This document shows, piece after piece, positions 1-6,301 of a stretch of DNA of 14,494 nt (position 1 is its first letter; each line of letters opens with the position of its first letter). The translations under genes and the position numbers were made by a program. The notes under the pieces are model-generated. The model did not search any database, was not told where the DNA came from, and saw only the letters and a list, made by a program, of their open reading frames with translations. The DNA comes from an uncultured bacterium (lineage in GTDB: Bacteria; Krumholzibacteriota; Krumholzibacteriia; LZORAL124-64-63): assembly GCA_903847545.1 (NCBI GenBank), contig CAINDZ010000724.1, forward strand, positions 1 to 14,494, given 5' to 3'.

Positions 1-396
1 AAGCTCACGATCCGGCTCAGCCCCGAGGAACTCGGCCGCGTGGACGTCGAGTTCCGCGCCGCCGGCGATCGCCTGACGGTCACCCTGCGCGCCGCGACGC
101 CGGAGGCCGAACAGGCGCTGCGCTCGGGCGCGCGCGAACTGACCGACGGCATCGTCGAGCGCTCGGCCCGCTTCCAGCACGTCGAGGTGCGCGTCGAGTC
201 GCGCGACGGCGGGCCGGTGCGCGCCGAACGCCACGACGAGCGCCCGCAGGACCAGAAGCAGGAAGGTCGCCAGCAGGACAACCGCCGCGAGGCGCGCGAG
301 GAGTCGCGCAGCCGCCAGGCGGCCCAGCAGGACAGCGCCCGCGAGGCGTGGGTCCGCGCCTTCACCGATCTTTCGCAACCCTCGCAGGAGGTCTGA
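1..396 (+). CDS. fliK: Flagellar hook-length control protein FliK, C-terminal part (5' truncated)
   Basis: The frame is open from the first base, so the gene begins upstream of the window; 131 C-terminal residues are visible. The first ~75 residues match the FliK C-terminal domain (Flg_hook, PF02120): an LSPEELGRVDVEF block, then a strand-rich LTVTLRA segment and a helix. In known systems this domain contacts FlhB and switches export from hook to filament substrates when the hook reaches its final length, while FliK itself is secreted as a ruler. The last ~55 residues are a charged R/Q/E-rich tail of low complexity, common in FliK. It sits directly before flgD (2-nt gap), a usual fliK-flgD-flgE arrangement. 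FlhB, its partner, is encoded in this window. The family call is firm; the size of the ruler part is unknown. Confidence 0.88.
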   Translation, partial: KLTIRLSPEELGRVDVEFRAAGDRLTVTLRAATPEAEQALRSGARELTDGIVERSARFQHVEVRVESRDGGPVRAERHDERPQDQKQEGRQQDNRREAREESRSRQAAQQDSAREAWVRAFTDLSQPSQEV

Positions 397-398
397 CC

Positions 399-1049
399 AT
401 GGCCATCGCCGGCATCACTGACGGGACCGGGGCCGTTCTCGGCCAGGCCACCCGCGACATCTCGCAGGTCAGCAAGCTCGACTTCATGGCGCTGCTGGTC
501 GCCCAGATCAAGAACCAGGACCCGACCAGCCCGATGGACAACGCGCAGTTCACGAGCCAGATCACCCAGTTCTCGATGCTCGACCAGCTGGAGACGATGT
601 CGCAGAGCATGGAGGACAACGTCGCGGTGGGCACGGCCATCAACAACACCGCGATGCTGGCCCTGGTCGGGCGGAACGTGACGGTCGAGGGCAACGACAT
701 CCACATGGCGGCCGGCAAGCCGAGCGAGACAGGCATCGCCGCCGCGGGCCCCGGCACCGCCACCGTCACCATCACCGATTCCCTGGGCCACGTCGTGCGC
801 ACGTTCAACGCGCCGATCGCCAAGGGCCTCAACACCGTGGCGTGGGACGGCAAGCTGGACGACGGCACCGTCGCCGCCGACGGCGAGTACTCGATGTCCG
901 CCGTGATCAAGGATCGCGCGGGCGCCGACGTGACGTTCACGAGCCTCATGACCGGGTCCGTGTCCGGGCTCCGGTATAGCGATAACCAGGCCGTCGTGAC
1001 GGTCAATGGCGAGGAATTCTTCGTTTCGGAGATCTACAAGGTCAGCTGA
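399..1049 (+). CDS. flgD: Flagellar hook capping (scaffolding) protein FlgD
   Basis: A 216-residue protein that caps the growing hook and is needed for FlgE polymerisation outside the cell. Residues ~27-60 carry the diagnostic FlgD N-terminal block, with LDFMALLVAQIKNQDP followed by SPMDN and QITQFSMLDQLE. Residues ~105-165 form the FlgD Ig-like domain (TITDSLGHVVRTF ... NTVAWDGKLDDG ... GEYS), inserted in a tudor-like fold made of residues ~87-100 and ~175-216. The ATG at 399 was chosen because a strong Shine-Dalgarno sequence (AGGAGGT, 386-392) lies 6 nt upstream and the protein then starts like family members; an in-frame ATG at 348 would overlap fliK by 49 nt. It is an exported subunit without a Sec signal, as expected for type III export. 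A 44-nt gap separates it from flgE. Confidence 0.95.
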   Translation: MAIAGITDGTGAVLGQATRDISQVSKLDFMALLVAQIKNQDPTSPMDNAQFTSQITQFSMLDQLETMSQSMEDNVAVGTAINNTAMLALVGRNVTVEGNDIHMAAGKPSETGIAAAGPGTATVTITDSLGHVVRTFNAPIAKGLNTVAWDGKLDDGTVAADGEYSMSAVIKDRAGADVTFTSLMTGSVSGLRYSDNQAVVTVNGEEFFVSEIYKVS

Positions 1050-1093
1050 CGCGGCGCCCCGTGAAGGGGCACAACGGGAACCCGGGAGGAATC

Positions 1094-3121
1094 ATGTTCA
1101 AGTCTCTCTACTCCGGTGTGTCGGGCCTCGGTGCCAACCTGACGAACCTCGACGTCATCGGCAACAACATCGCCAACAGCAACACCGTGGGGTTCAAGTC
1201 GGGCCGCGTCACGTTCAACGAGATGCTCACGCAGACCATCAAGTCGGCCAGCCGGCCGGTCAGCGGCGGCCTTGGCGGCACCAACGCGGCCCAGATCGGC
1301 CTGGGCACGATGGTCGGCAGCATCGACACGAACTTCAACCAGGGCAACTTCCAGACGACCGGCAAGAAGACCGACATCGCCATCCAGGGCCCCGGCTTCT
1401 TCGTGCTGAGCGACGGGACCAGCCGCGTCTACACGCGCGCCGGCGTCTTCGGCCTCGACAGCGAGAACCAGCTGGTCAACCCGACCACCGGCCTGCGCGT
1501 CCAGGGCCTGATGGCCGACGCCTCGGGCAACATCATCAACGGGCCGTTGACCGACCTGTTCATCGACCCCGCGCTGGTGGTCCCGGCCCAGCCGTCGACC
1601 ACGCTGCAGCTGATGGGCAACCTCGACTCGAACAGCGACGCCAAGGGCACCGTGCGCGAGAGCACGTCGTTCCTGGTCTCGGCCGAGGGCAACGACCTGC
1701 TGTCCAGCCTGACGCGCGGCGCCACCGGCTCGTACGGCCTGAACACGGGCGACGTCATCAAGATCAACGGCAGCGCCGGCGGCACGAACTTCAGCGCCGC
1801 CTCGGTCACCGTGACCGACGGCATGACCTACCAGGACATGGTGGACGCCATCAACGCCTCGCTGGCCGCCGACGGCCAGAGCGTGACGCTGGCGGTCGGC
1901 GCCGACGGCTCGCTGACGGCCACCAACGCCGGCGCCGACGTCACCGGCCTGTCGCTGTCGGTCGACAACTCGACGGTGTTCTCGTTCGCCGGCACGATCG
2001 CCAACGGCGGCACGGCCTCGTCGGCCGTGGCCCTGGCGGCCGCCGACGCGACGGACCTGATCACCGACCTGCGCAACTACTCGGGCACGCTGCTGGGCCT
2101 GGATCCCGGCGCGGGCACGCTCGACCTGACCCTGGGTGGCGACGTGGGCGGCACGCCGACGGCCGATCGCACCTTCCAGATGGACGCGACGTCGACGCTG
2201 GGCGACCTGCTGCAGGAGATCCAGTACACGCTCGGCGTGAACTCGAATCCCGTGGTCGTGAACGAGGACGGCCAGATCGTGGTCACCGGCGAGGTGGGCA
2301 CGGCGTCGGCCATCGGCGACATCTCGATCGAGCAGGCCGGCGTGGTGAACACCGCGCTGACGAAGGCCTTCACGTTCACCGAGACGCAGCAGGCCACCGA
2401 CAAGAAGACCTTCATGATGGCCACCACGACCTACGACTCGCTGGGCGGCGAACACACGGTGAACTTCGAGTTCGAGAAGGTCCCCGGCCAGAACGAGTGG
2501 ATCTGGAACGCCACCATGGAGGGCGGCGAGACCATCGTCTCGGGCGACTCGGGCCGGATGCGCTTCAACGAGTCGGGCGCCATCAGCAGCTTCTCGTTCG
2601 CCGACGGCAGCTCGGGCCTCGAGTTCCGGCCGCAGTCCACGAACGAGGAGGGCGCCGCCAACGTGGTGCTGACCCTGGACTACGGCGACATCGGCGCGCT
2701 GAACGGCCTGACGCAGTTCGAGGGCACCGGCACGCTGAAGTCCGTGGCCGACGGCTACGGCACGGGCACGCTGGTCGACTTCAACATCGACCAGAGCGGC
2801 CTGATCACGGGCGTGTTCTCGAACGACACCTCGCAGGCGATCGCCCAGATCGCGCTGGCGACGTTCTCGAACCGCGACGGCCTGACGCGCGAGGCGAACA
2901 ACACGTACCGCCGCAGCGGCAACTCGGGCGAGGCGATGGAGATCTTCGCCGGCGAGGGCAACGGCGTGTCGCTGGTGACGGGTGCGCTCGAGACCAGCAA
3001 CGTCGACCTGGCGCGCGAGTTCACGAACCTGGTGGTCGCCCAGCGCGCCTTCCAGGCCAACAGCCGCGTGGTCACCACGGCCGACCAGGTCATGCAGGAG
3101 CTGGTGAACCTGGTCCGGTAG
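1094..3121 (+). CDS. flgE: Flagellar hook protein FlgE (long form)
   Basis: The structural subunit of the hook, exported by the flagellar type III apparatus. The N-terminus has the rod/hook signature (MFKSLYSGVSGLGANLTNLD, then VIGNNIANSNTVGFKS), with the TGKKTDIAIQGPGFFVL block at ~90-110. The C-terminus (~630-675) has the matching terminal helix (SNVDLAREFTNLVVAQRAFQ). Residues ~426-550 resemble the FlgE D2 domain (PF07559; TYDSLGGEHTV). Between ~185 and ~425 lies extra material with two segments that look like flagellin/hook IN motifs (~220-295 and ~350-415). At 675 residues it is much longer than enterobacterial FlgE (about 400). It has no cysteine, so the spirochaete-type Lys-Cys lysinoalanine crosslink is not possible. 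The ATG at 1094 is preceded by GGGAGGA (1084-1090); an upstream in-frame GTG at 1061 lies in a small hairpin and gives a non-family N-terminus. Confidence 0.95.
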   Translation: MFKSLYSGVSGLGANLTNLDVIGNNIANSNTVGFKSGRVTFNEMLTQTIKSASRPVSGGLGGTNAAQIGLGTMVGSIDTNFNQGNFQTTGKKTDIAIQGPGFFVLSDGTSRVYTRAGVFGLDSENQLVNPTTGLRVQGLMADASGNIINGPLTDLFIDPALVVPAQPSTTLQLMGNLDSNSDAKGTVRESTSFLVSAEGNDLLSSLTRGATGSYGLNTGDVIKINGSAGGTNFSAASVTVTDGMTYQDMVDAINASLAADGQSVTLAVGADGSLTATNAGADVTGLSLSVDNSTVFSFAGTIANGGTASSAVALAAADATDLITDLRNYSGTLLGLDPGAGTLDLTLGGDVGGTPTADRTFQMDATSTLGDLLQEIQYTLGVNSNPVVVNEDGQIVVTGEVGTASAIGDISIEQAGVVNTALTKAFTFTETQQATDKKTFMMATTTYDSLGGEHTVNFEFEKVPGQNEWIWNATMEGGETIVSGDSGRMRFNESGAISSFSFADGSSGLEFRPQSTNEEGAANVVLTLDYGDIGALNGLTQFEGTGTLKSVADGYGTGTLVDFNIDQSGLITGVFSNDTSQAIAQIALATFSNRDGLTREANNTYRRSGNSGEAMEIFAGEGNGVSLVTGALETSNVDLAREFTNLVVAQRAFQANSRVVTTADQVMQELVNLVR

Positions 3122-3142
3122 TCCGGCGGTAGGAACAAGGCG

Positions 3143-3174
3143 CCGCCGCGGGTCCCGCCCGGGACCCGCGGCGG
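3143..3174 (+). other. Strong GC hairpin between flgE and flbD
   Basis: A perfect 14-bp inverted repeat (CCGCCGCGGGTCCC at 3143-3156 and GGGACCCGCGGCGG at 3161-3174) encloses a GCCC loop. It begins 22 nt after the flgE stop. No T-run follows, so it is not a textbook intrinsic terminator. A stem this stable just after a gene whose product is needed in more than a hundred copies could protect the 3' end of the flgE mRNA or attenuate transcription into flbD. That role is inference; the hairpin itself is plain in the sequence. Confidence 0.7.
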
Positions 3175-3198
3175 GCGCGGTCCCGGGAGCAGGCATCC

Positions 3199-3414
3199 AT
3201 GATCCGACTGACCAAGCTCGACGGCCAGGAACTGGTGGTCAACGCCGAGCTCATCGAATACATCAACGGCGGCCCCGACACCCTCGTCGCCCTCACCACC
3301 GACCGGAAAATCATGGTCCGCGAGTCGCCGGAGGACGTCATCCGGCTGGTCCTGGAATTCAAGGCGCGGGCCGCCCGTTCGGTGGCCGCGGCGCTGCAGG
3401 CGGAGCCGGCCTGA
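3199..3414 (+). CDS. flbD: FlbD/SwrD family flagellar protein
   Basis: A 71-residue protein matching the FlbD family (PF06289) over nearly all its length: MIRLTKLDGQELVVN, then AELIEYINGGPDT, then TTDRKIMVRESPEDVI, followed by an Ala/Arg-rich helical end. FlbD proteins normally sit between flgE and motA/motB. The Bacillus homologue SwrD raises motor power, probably by acting on the stator; the biochemical role is not known. The ATG at 3199 has GGGAG (3185-3189) nine bases upstream. Here motA and motB do not follow; a 223-nt promoter-containing gap leads to fliL. This FlbD is not the same as the Caulobacter transcription activator of the same name. The family call is sure; the function is inferred from homologues. 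Confidence 0.93.
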   Translation: MIRLTKLDGQELVVNAELIEYINGGPDTLVALTTDRKIMVRESPEDVIRLVLEFKARAARSVAAALQAEPA

Positions 3415-3428
3415 GGTCCGGCCACCGC

Positions 3429-3444
3429 TGGCACGATACTTTCA
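3429..3444 (+). promoter_or_regulatory. Candidate sigma-54 (RpoN) promoter for fliL-fliM-fliN-fliO
   Basis: TGGCACG (3429-3435), a 4-base spacer, then TTTCA (3440-3444) matches the sigma-54 consensus TGGCACG-N4-TTGCA with a perfect -24 element and exact spacing, but one mismatch at -13 (G to T). The predicted start of transcription is near 3455, about 183 nt before the fliL ATG. The site lies in a true intergenic gap, and RpoN with a dedicated activator is a common regulator of mid-class flagellar genes. Part of the site falls in a weak inverted repeat (GGCAC at 3430-3434 and GTGCC at 3447-3451). A chance match is possible. Confidence 0.5.
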
Positions 3445-3637
3445 AGGTGCCGGGTCGACCCCGGCCGCCATGCGTGGCGGCCCGGCCCGGCGGCGCCCAA
3501 ACGGCGTTCCCGGGCGGGTCCGGAAGGACCGGAGGCCCGGCAGGTGCCTGAAATCCCGGCGGGGCGGCCAATAACCGGCCTGCCGGCCGGGGGGCGACGG
3601 ACGGCGGGCTGACCGTCGAGCACGGCAAGGAGCCAAG
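3445..3637 (+). promoter_or_regulatory. Structured GC-rich leader upstream of fliL
   Basis: If the sigma-54 site is used, this becomes a 5' leader of about 183 nt. It contains a perfect 8-bp hairpin (GGCCGCCA at 3463-3470, loop TGCG, TGGCGGCC at 3475-3482) and several shorter GC inverted repeats, such as GGTCC/GGACC near 3518-3533 and CCGG-rich pairs near 3578-3592. I found no match to a known riboswitch core, including the GEMM c-di-GMP type, and no credible ORF. The end of the region carries the fliL Shine-Dalgarno sequence AAGGAG (3627-3632). Confidence 0.4.
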
Positions 3638-4261
3638 ATGGCCGACAAGAAGACCGAAGCTGACCAGGAAAAGCCGGCCCCCAAGGCCAAGGCGAAGGCC
3701 AACCTGTTCGAGAACAAGGCCATCGTGCTCGGCGTGATCGTCGTGGCGCAGGCCGTGGTCGCCATCGGCCTGACCCAGTTCGTGATCGTGCCCCGCCTGC
3801 AGGGCGGCGGCGAGCCCGCCGTGGCGGCGGCCGAGGGCGGCGCCATCCCCGCGGGCAAGGTCGAGGGCAAGCACGGCGGCGAGAAGAAGGCCGAGAAGAA
3901 GGAAAAGAAGGAAAAGAAGGGCGAGAAGAAGGGCGAGGGCGGCGAGGGCGAGGGCGGCGGCACGCTGGTCGACCTGCAGGAAATCGTCGTGACCCTGGCC
4001 GGCGACTCGGCCCGCCCGCGGTACCTGCGCCTGGGCGTCAACATCGAGACCGCCGACGAGGAGACCAAGGTCCTGCTCGAGGAGAAGCGCCCCCAGCTGC
4101 GCGACGCGGTCATCATGGCGCTTTCGGACAAGACCGCGGCGATGCTCAGCACGCCCGAGGGCAAGAAGCGGCTGCGCGAGGAGATCCACGGCCGCGCCAC
4201 CGAGCTGGCCCCCGAGGGCGGCGTCCTTCACGTGTTCTTCACCGACCTCGTGGTCCAGTAG
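3638..4261 (+). CDS. fliL: Flagellar basal body-associated protein FliL
   Basis: A 207-residue inner-membrane protein linked to stator (MotA/MotB) support. It has a Lys/Ala-rich cytoplasmic N-terminus (1-27), one membrane helix (~28-49; AIVLGVIVVAQAVVAIGL), a long low-complexity linker, and a periplasmic FliL domain (~108-207) with YLRLGVNIETAD and the typical ending HVFFTDLVVQ. The linker (~78-108) is a Lys/Glu/Gly run made of imperfect repeats of EKKEKK and GEGG type; its DNA includes 29 consecutive purines (3893-3921). Such a basic/acidic linker of about 30 residues after the helix is longer than in E. coli FliL (154 aa in total). The ATG at 3638 has AAGGAG six bases upstream. It is first in the fliL-fliM-fliN-fliO block; fliM follows after 18 nt. 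Confidence 0.93.
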   Translation: MADKKTEADQEKPAPKAKAKANLFENKAIVLGVIVVAQAVVAIGLTQFVIVPRLQGGGEPAVAAAEGGAIPAGKVEGKHGGEKKAEKKEKKEKKGEKKGEGGEGEGGGTLVDLQEIVVTLAGDSARPRYLRLGVNIETADEETKVLLEEKRPQLRDAVIMALSDKTAAMLSTPEGKKRLREEIHGRATELAPEGGVLHVFFTDLVVQ

Positions 4262-4279
4262 CAGCCGCGGAGAGCCAAG

Positions 4280-5308
4280 ATGGCGCGACCGGGAAACAAC
4301 AGCGACGACAGCCAGGGCCTCGACGCGGCCATCGACGCCGCGCAGGACCTGGCGGGCATGGTCGACGGCGCCGGCGGGATGGACCTGGAGGAGGTCCTGC
4401 GCGCCGGGCCGGACGACCACGCCGGCGCCTCGCTGCGCCGCTACGATTTCTACCGGCCGCACAACATCTCGCGGACCTTCGAGCACAACCTGCAGGCGGT
4501 GGCCGACGGCTTCGCCAAGACGGGCTCGATCGACTTCACCAGCCTGCTGCGCATGAGCGTCCAGATCGAGTACAAGGGCCTGCGGCAGTGCACGTTCGGC
4601 GAGTACGTGCAGGACCTGCCGAACCCCACGTGCGTCTCGCTGGTCACGCTGCCGCCCCTCAAGGGCTACGCGCTGTGCCACGTGGACCTCGGCCTGGGCT
4701 TCGTCTTCATGAAGAAGCTGATGGGCGGCATCCCGGACGCCGAGGACGCCGTGCGCGAGTTCACCGAGATCGAGCGCGGCATCGTGGCCGGCATGATCGA
4801 GCGCTTCCTGGACATCTTCCGCCGCTCGGCCCAGAAGCTGGTCAAGCTGGAGCCCTCGTTCGTGTCCCTGGAGAACAACGCGAACTACCTGAGCGGCATC
4901 AGCGACGGCGAGTCGCTCATCATCATGAAGTTCCAGATCCGGATGGACACGGTCGAGGGGCCCGTCCACCTGGCGATCCCGCAGTCGGCCTTCGGGCCCG
5001 TGCGCGACATCTTCGACCCGCGCGACGCGATCGAGATGCGCACCGCCCCGGAGCTGCGCGAGGACCGGCGCAAGATCCTCGACATGGTGCGCGCCACGAC
5101 CAGCGAACTGGTGGTCGTCCTCGGCGAGATCGAGACCAACCTCGAGGAAGTGATGAAGCTGGCCCCCGGCGACGTCCTGCACCTGCCGCAGTCCGTGAAC
5201 GGGCCGCTGCGGGTGCGGATCGAGGGCCAGAACGCGTGGCTGGGCGAGGCGGGACGCCTCGGCCAGAAGCGCGCGGTGAAACTGATCCAGCAGCTGACCA
5301 AGGAGTAG
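4280..5308 (+). CDS. fliM: Flagellar motor switch protein FliM
   Basis: A 342-residue C-ring protein that receives the chemotaxis signal and sets rotation direction. Residues ~50-230 form the CheC-like middle domain, starting YDFYRPHNISRTFEHNL and containing QCTFGEYVQDLPNPTCV and the MGGIP loop that replaces the usual GGxG. Residues ~255-340 are the SpoA (surface presentation of antigens) domain that pairs with FliN. The N-terminus is odd: FliM normally begins with a CheY-P-binding motif like LSQxEIDALL, whereas this one has ~48 residues rich in Asp, Ala and Gly, with only MDLEEVLRAG as a faint equivalent. The ATG at 4280 has GGAGAG (4269-4274) upstream. fliN begins 6 nt after its stop, so the two are probably translationally linked. 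Confidence 0.96.
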   Translation: MARPGNNSDDSQGLDAAIDAAQDLAGMVDGAGGMDLEEVLRAGPDDHAGASLRRYDFYRPHNISRTFEHNLQAVADGFAKTGSIDFTSLLRMSVQIEYKGLRQCTFGEYVQDLPNPTCVSLVTLPPLKGYALCHVDLGLGFVFMKKLMGGIPDAEDAVREFTEIERGIVAGMIERFLDIFRRSAQKLVKLEPSFVSLENNANYLSGISDGESLIIMKFQIRMDTVEGPVHLAIPQSAFGPVRDIFDPRDAIEMRTAPELREDRRKILDMVRATTSELVVVLGEIETNLEEVMKLAPGDVLHLPQSVNGPLRVRIEGQNAWLGEAGRLGQKRAVKLIQQLTKE

Positions 5309-5314
5309 CGCGGC

Positions 5315-5671
5315 ATGAGCACGGAAGACACCACCCGGCGTGGGGCCATGGGGCTGGCGGACGAGGAGACCGGGGCGCTGATCGCCGACCTGGGCGAGGA
5401 CCTGGTCGGGGCCGCGAACCTGGACCTGCTGCTCGACGTCAACCTGCAGATCTCGGTCGAGCTGGGCCGGGCCCGCCTGAAGTTCCGGGACGTCCTGAAC
5501 CTGTCCTCGGGCTCGGTCGTGGAACTGGGTCGCCAGACCAGCGAGCCGGTGGACATCATGGTCAACGGCGCCCTGTTGGCCAGCGGCGAGGTCGTGGTCG
5601 TCGACGACCACTTCGCGGTCCGCATCACCAAGCTGCTGAACCGCGTCGAGCGCCTGAAGAGGGCCCTGTGA
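5315..5671 (+). CDS. fliN: Flagellar motor switch protein FliN
   Basis: A 118-residue C-ring protein that binds FliM and, with FliH, docks export cargo. Residues ~38-115 are a complete SpoA domain, with LLLDVNLQISVELGR, then VLNLSSGSVVELGR, then EPVDIMVNGALLASGEVVVVDDHFAVRI, all standard for FliN. The first ~35 residues are a variable acidic lead. The length is usual for short FliN; it is not the FliY fusion with a CheC domain. The ATG at 5315 uses AAGGAG (5300-5305), which lies inside the end of fliM, about 9 nt upstream. Its stop overlaps the fliO start in a GTGA junction. Confidence 0.96.
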   Translation: MSTEDTTRRGAMGLADEETGALIADLGEDLVGAANLDLLLDVNLQISVELGRARLKFRDVLNLSSGSVVELGRQTSEPVDIMVNGALLASGEVVVVDDHFAVRITKLLNRVERLKRAL

Positions 5672-6090
5672 TCGCCCCGGCGTTCCTCGCGGCCATCGAC
5701 CCGTCGGCCCTCGGCTCGGGCGGCCTGGGGGCCGGCAGCTGGTGGCGCACGATCGGCGGCCTGGCGGTGGTCTTCGGGCTGCTCTTCCTGAGCCTGAAGC
5801 TGCTGGGGCGCTACGGCAGGCGCGGCGCCGCGGCGCAGGCCCGCATGGTGGCCGTCTGGCACCTCGGCCCGCGCAAGGAGATCCAGATCCTGCGGCTGGG
5901 CGACGAGGTCTCGTACGTCTACCGGCACGAGAACGCGATGGTCCTGCTCCGCCAGGAGGAGTGGGAAGCATACCGCCAGCAGCACGGCGAGACGGTGGCC
6001 GCCGGGCCGGCCGGCAGCCTGACGGTGCCCCCGGCGCTGACCCGCTGGTTCAAGTCCAGCGCCCTGCGCCCCGCCGTGACCCGGGACTGA
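5668..6090 (+). CDS. fliO: Flagellar biosynthetic protein FliO
   Basis: A 140-residue membrane protein that helps assemble the FliP ring of the export gate. A short periplasmic N-terminus (1-25) is followed by one membrane helix (~26-47; WRTIGGLAVVFGLLFLSLKLL), a basic stop (GRYGRR), and a cytoplasmic FliO domain with the typical pattern HLGPRKEIQILRLGDE followed by NAMVLL (~65-94). The C-terminal ~45 residues are variable. I chose the GTG at 5668 because it overlaps the fliN stop in a GTGA tetranucleotide, a classic coupling signal, and gives the right topology. FliO is poorly conserved in general, so position between fliN and fliP strengthens the call. It ends the fliL block; 211 nt follow before fliP. 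Confidence 0.88.
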   Translation: MIAPAFLAAIDPSALGSGGLGAGSWWRTIGGLAVVFGLLFLSLKLLGRYGRRGAAAQARMVAVWHLGPRKEIQILRLGDEVSYVYRHENAMVLLRQEEWEAYRQQHGETVAAGPAGSLTVPPALTRWFKSSALRPAVTRD

Positions 6091-6134
6091 CCAGATCCTG
6101 ACCGCCTGGTTGACGCCGCCCCGGCGAGCCGGGC

Positions 6135-6152
6135 CCGGCGGCAGCCCGCCGG
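6135..6152 (+). other. GC hairpin downstream of fliO
   Basis: A 7-bp perfect stem (CCGGCGG at 6135-6141 and CCGCCGG at 6146-6152) with a CAGC loop lies 45 nt after the fliO stop, inside a longer run of GC inverted repeats (6116-6158). No T-run follows. It may slow or end part of the transcription from the fliL block, but it cannot be called an intrinsic terminator on sequence alone. Confidence 0.3.
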
Positions 6153-6210
6153 CGGGGCACGAAAACGCAACCGACGATATTGCAAGACATTACAGTGTCG
6201 ACAAGCCGAC

Positions 6211-6238
6211 CGGCCGTGCCCCACCCGTGGCACGGCCG
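6211..6238 (+). repeat. 10-bp perfect inverted repeat overlapping the fliP promoter
   Basis: CGGCCGTGCC (6211-6220) and GGCACGGCCG (6229-6238) are exact reverse complements separated by 8 bases. The right arm contains the GGCACG of the proposed -24 element. It could be a protein-binding site that competes with sigma-54 holoenzyme, a stem formed in readthrough RNA from fliO, or chance in GC-rich DNA. The following TTGCGTT is too weak to make it a standard terminator. Confidence 0.55.
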
Positions 6239-6243
6239 TTGCG
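6228..6243 (+). promoter_or_regulatory. Probable sigma-54 (RpoN) promoter for the fliP-flhF block
   Basis: TGGCACG (6228-6234), spacer GCCG, TTGC (6239-6242) matches the sigma-54 core consensus TGGCACG-N4-TTGC at every fixed position with correct spacing. The predicted start is near 6254, 48 nt before the fliP start codon. It lies in the only sizeable gap between fliO and fliP, preceded by a locally AT-richer stretch (about 6162-6205), as often seen where activators or bending proteins act. The overlap with an inverted repeat leaves some doubt. Confidence 0.65.
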
Positions 6244-6301
6244 TTACCCGCGCGGCAGGCGCCGCCATGGGGGCGGGACCCTGCCCGAAACGGGGAACCT
6301 C

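Noticed and set aside
1056..1070. GCCCC/GGGGC hairpin between flgD and flgE
   Set aside because: Only 5 bp; expected by chance at this GC content, so not listed as a regulatory element.
1006..3132. 708-codon + frame ORF over flgE
   Set aside because: Out of frame with flgE; the product is an Arg/His/Gly-rich shadow without family similarity.
3893..3921. Purine run as a triplex or replication-related signal
   Set aside because: Fully explained by the Lys/Glu codons of the FliL linker.
4588..5667. 5' extension of the fliO frame through fliM and fliN
   Set aside because: Only the part from GTG 5668 looks like FliO; the upstream part is an Arg/Pro/His-rich shadow of fliM.
3359..5971. 870-codon antisense ORF over fliL, fliM, fliN and fliO
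   Set aside because: High GC makes long stop-free shadow frames; the + strand genes are clear family members and the antisense product is low-complexity.
6110..6301. Longer fliP with a start at 6110
   Set aside because: The extra 64 residues look non-coding and would run over the sigma-54-like promoter; the signal peptide fits the TTG at 6302.
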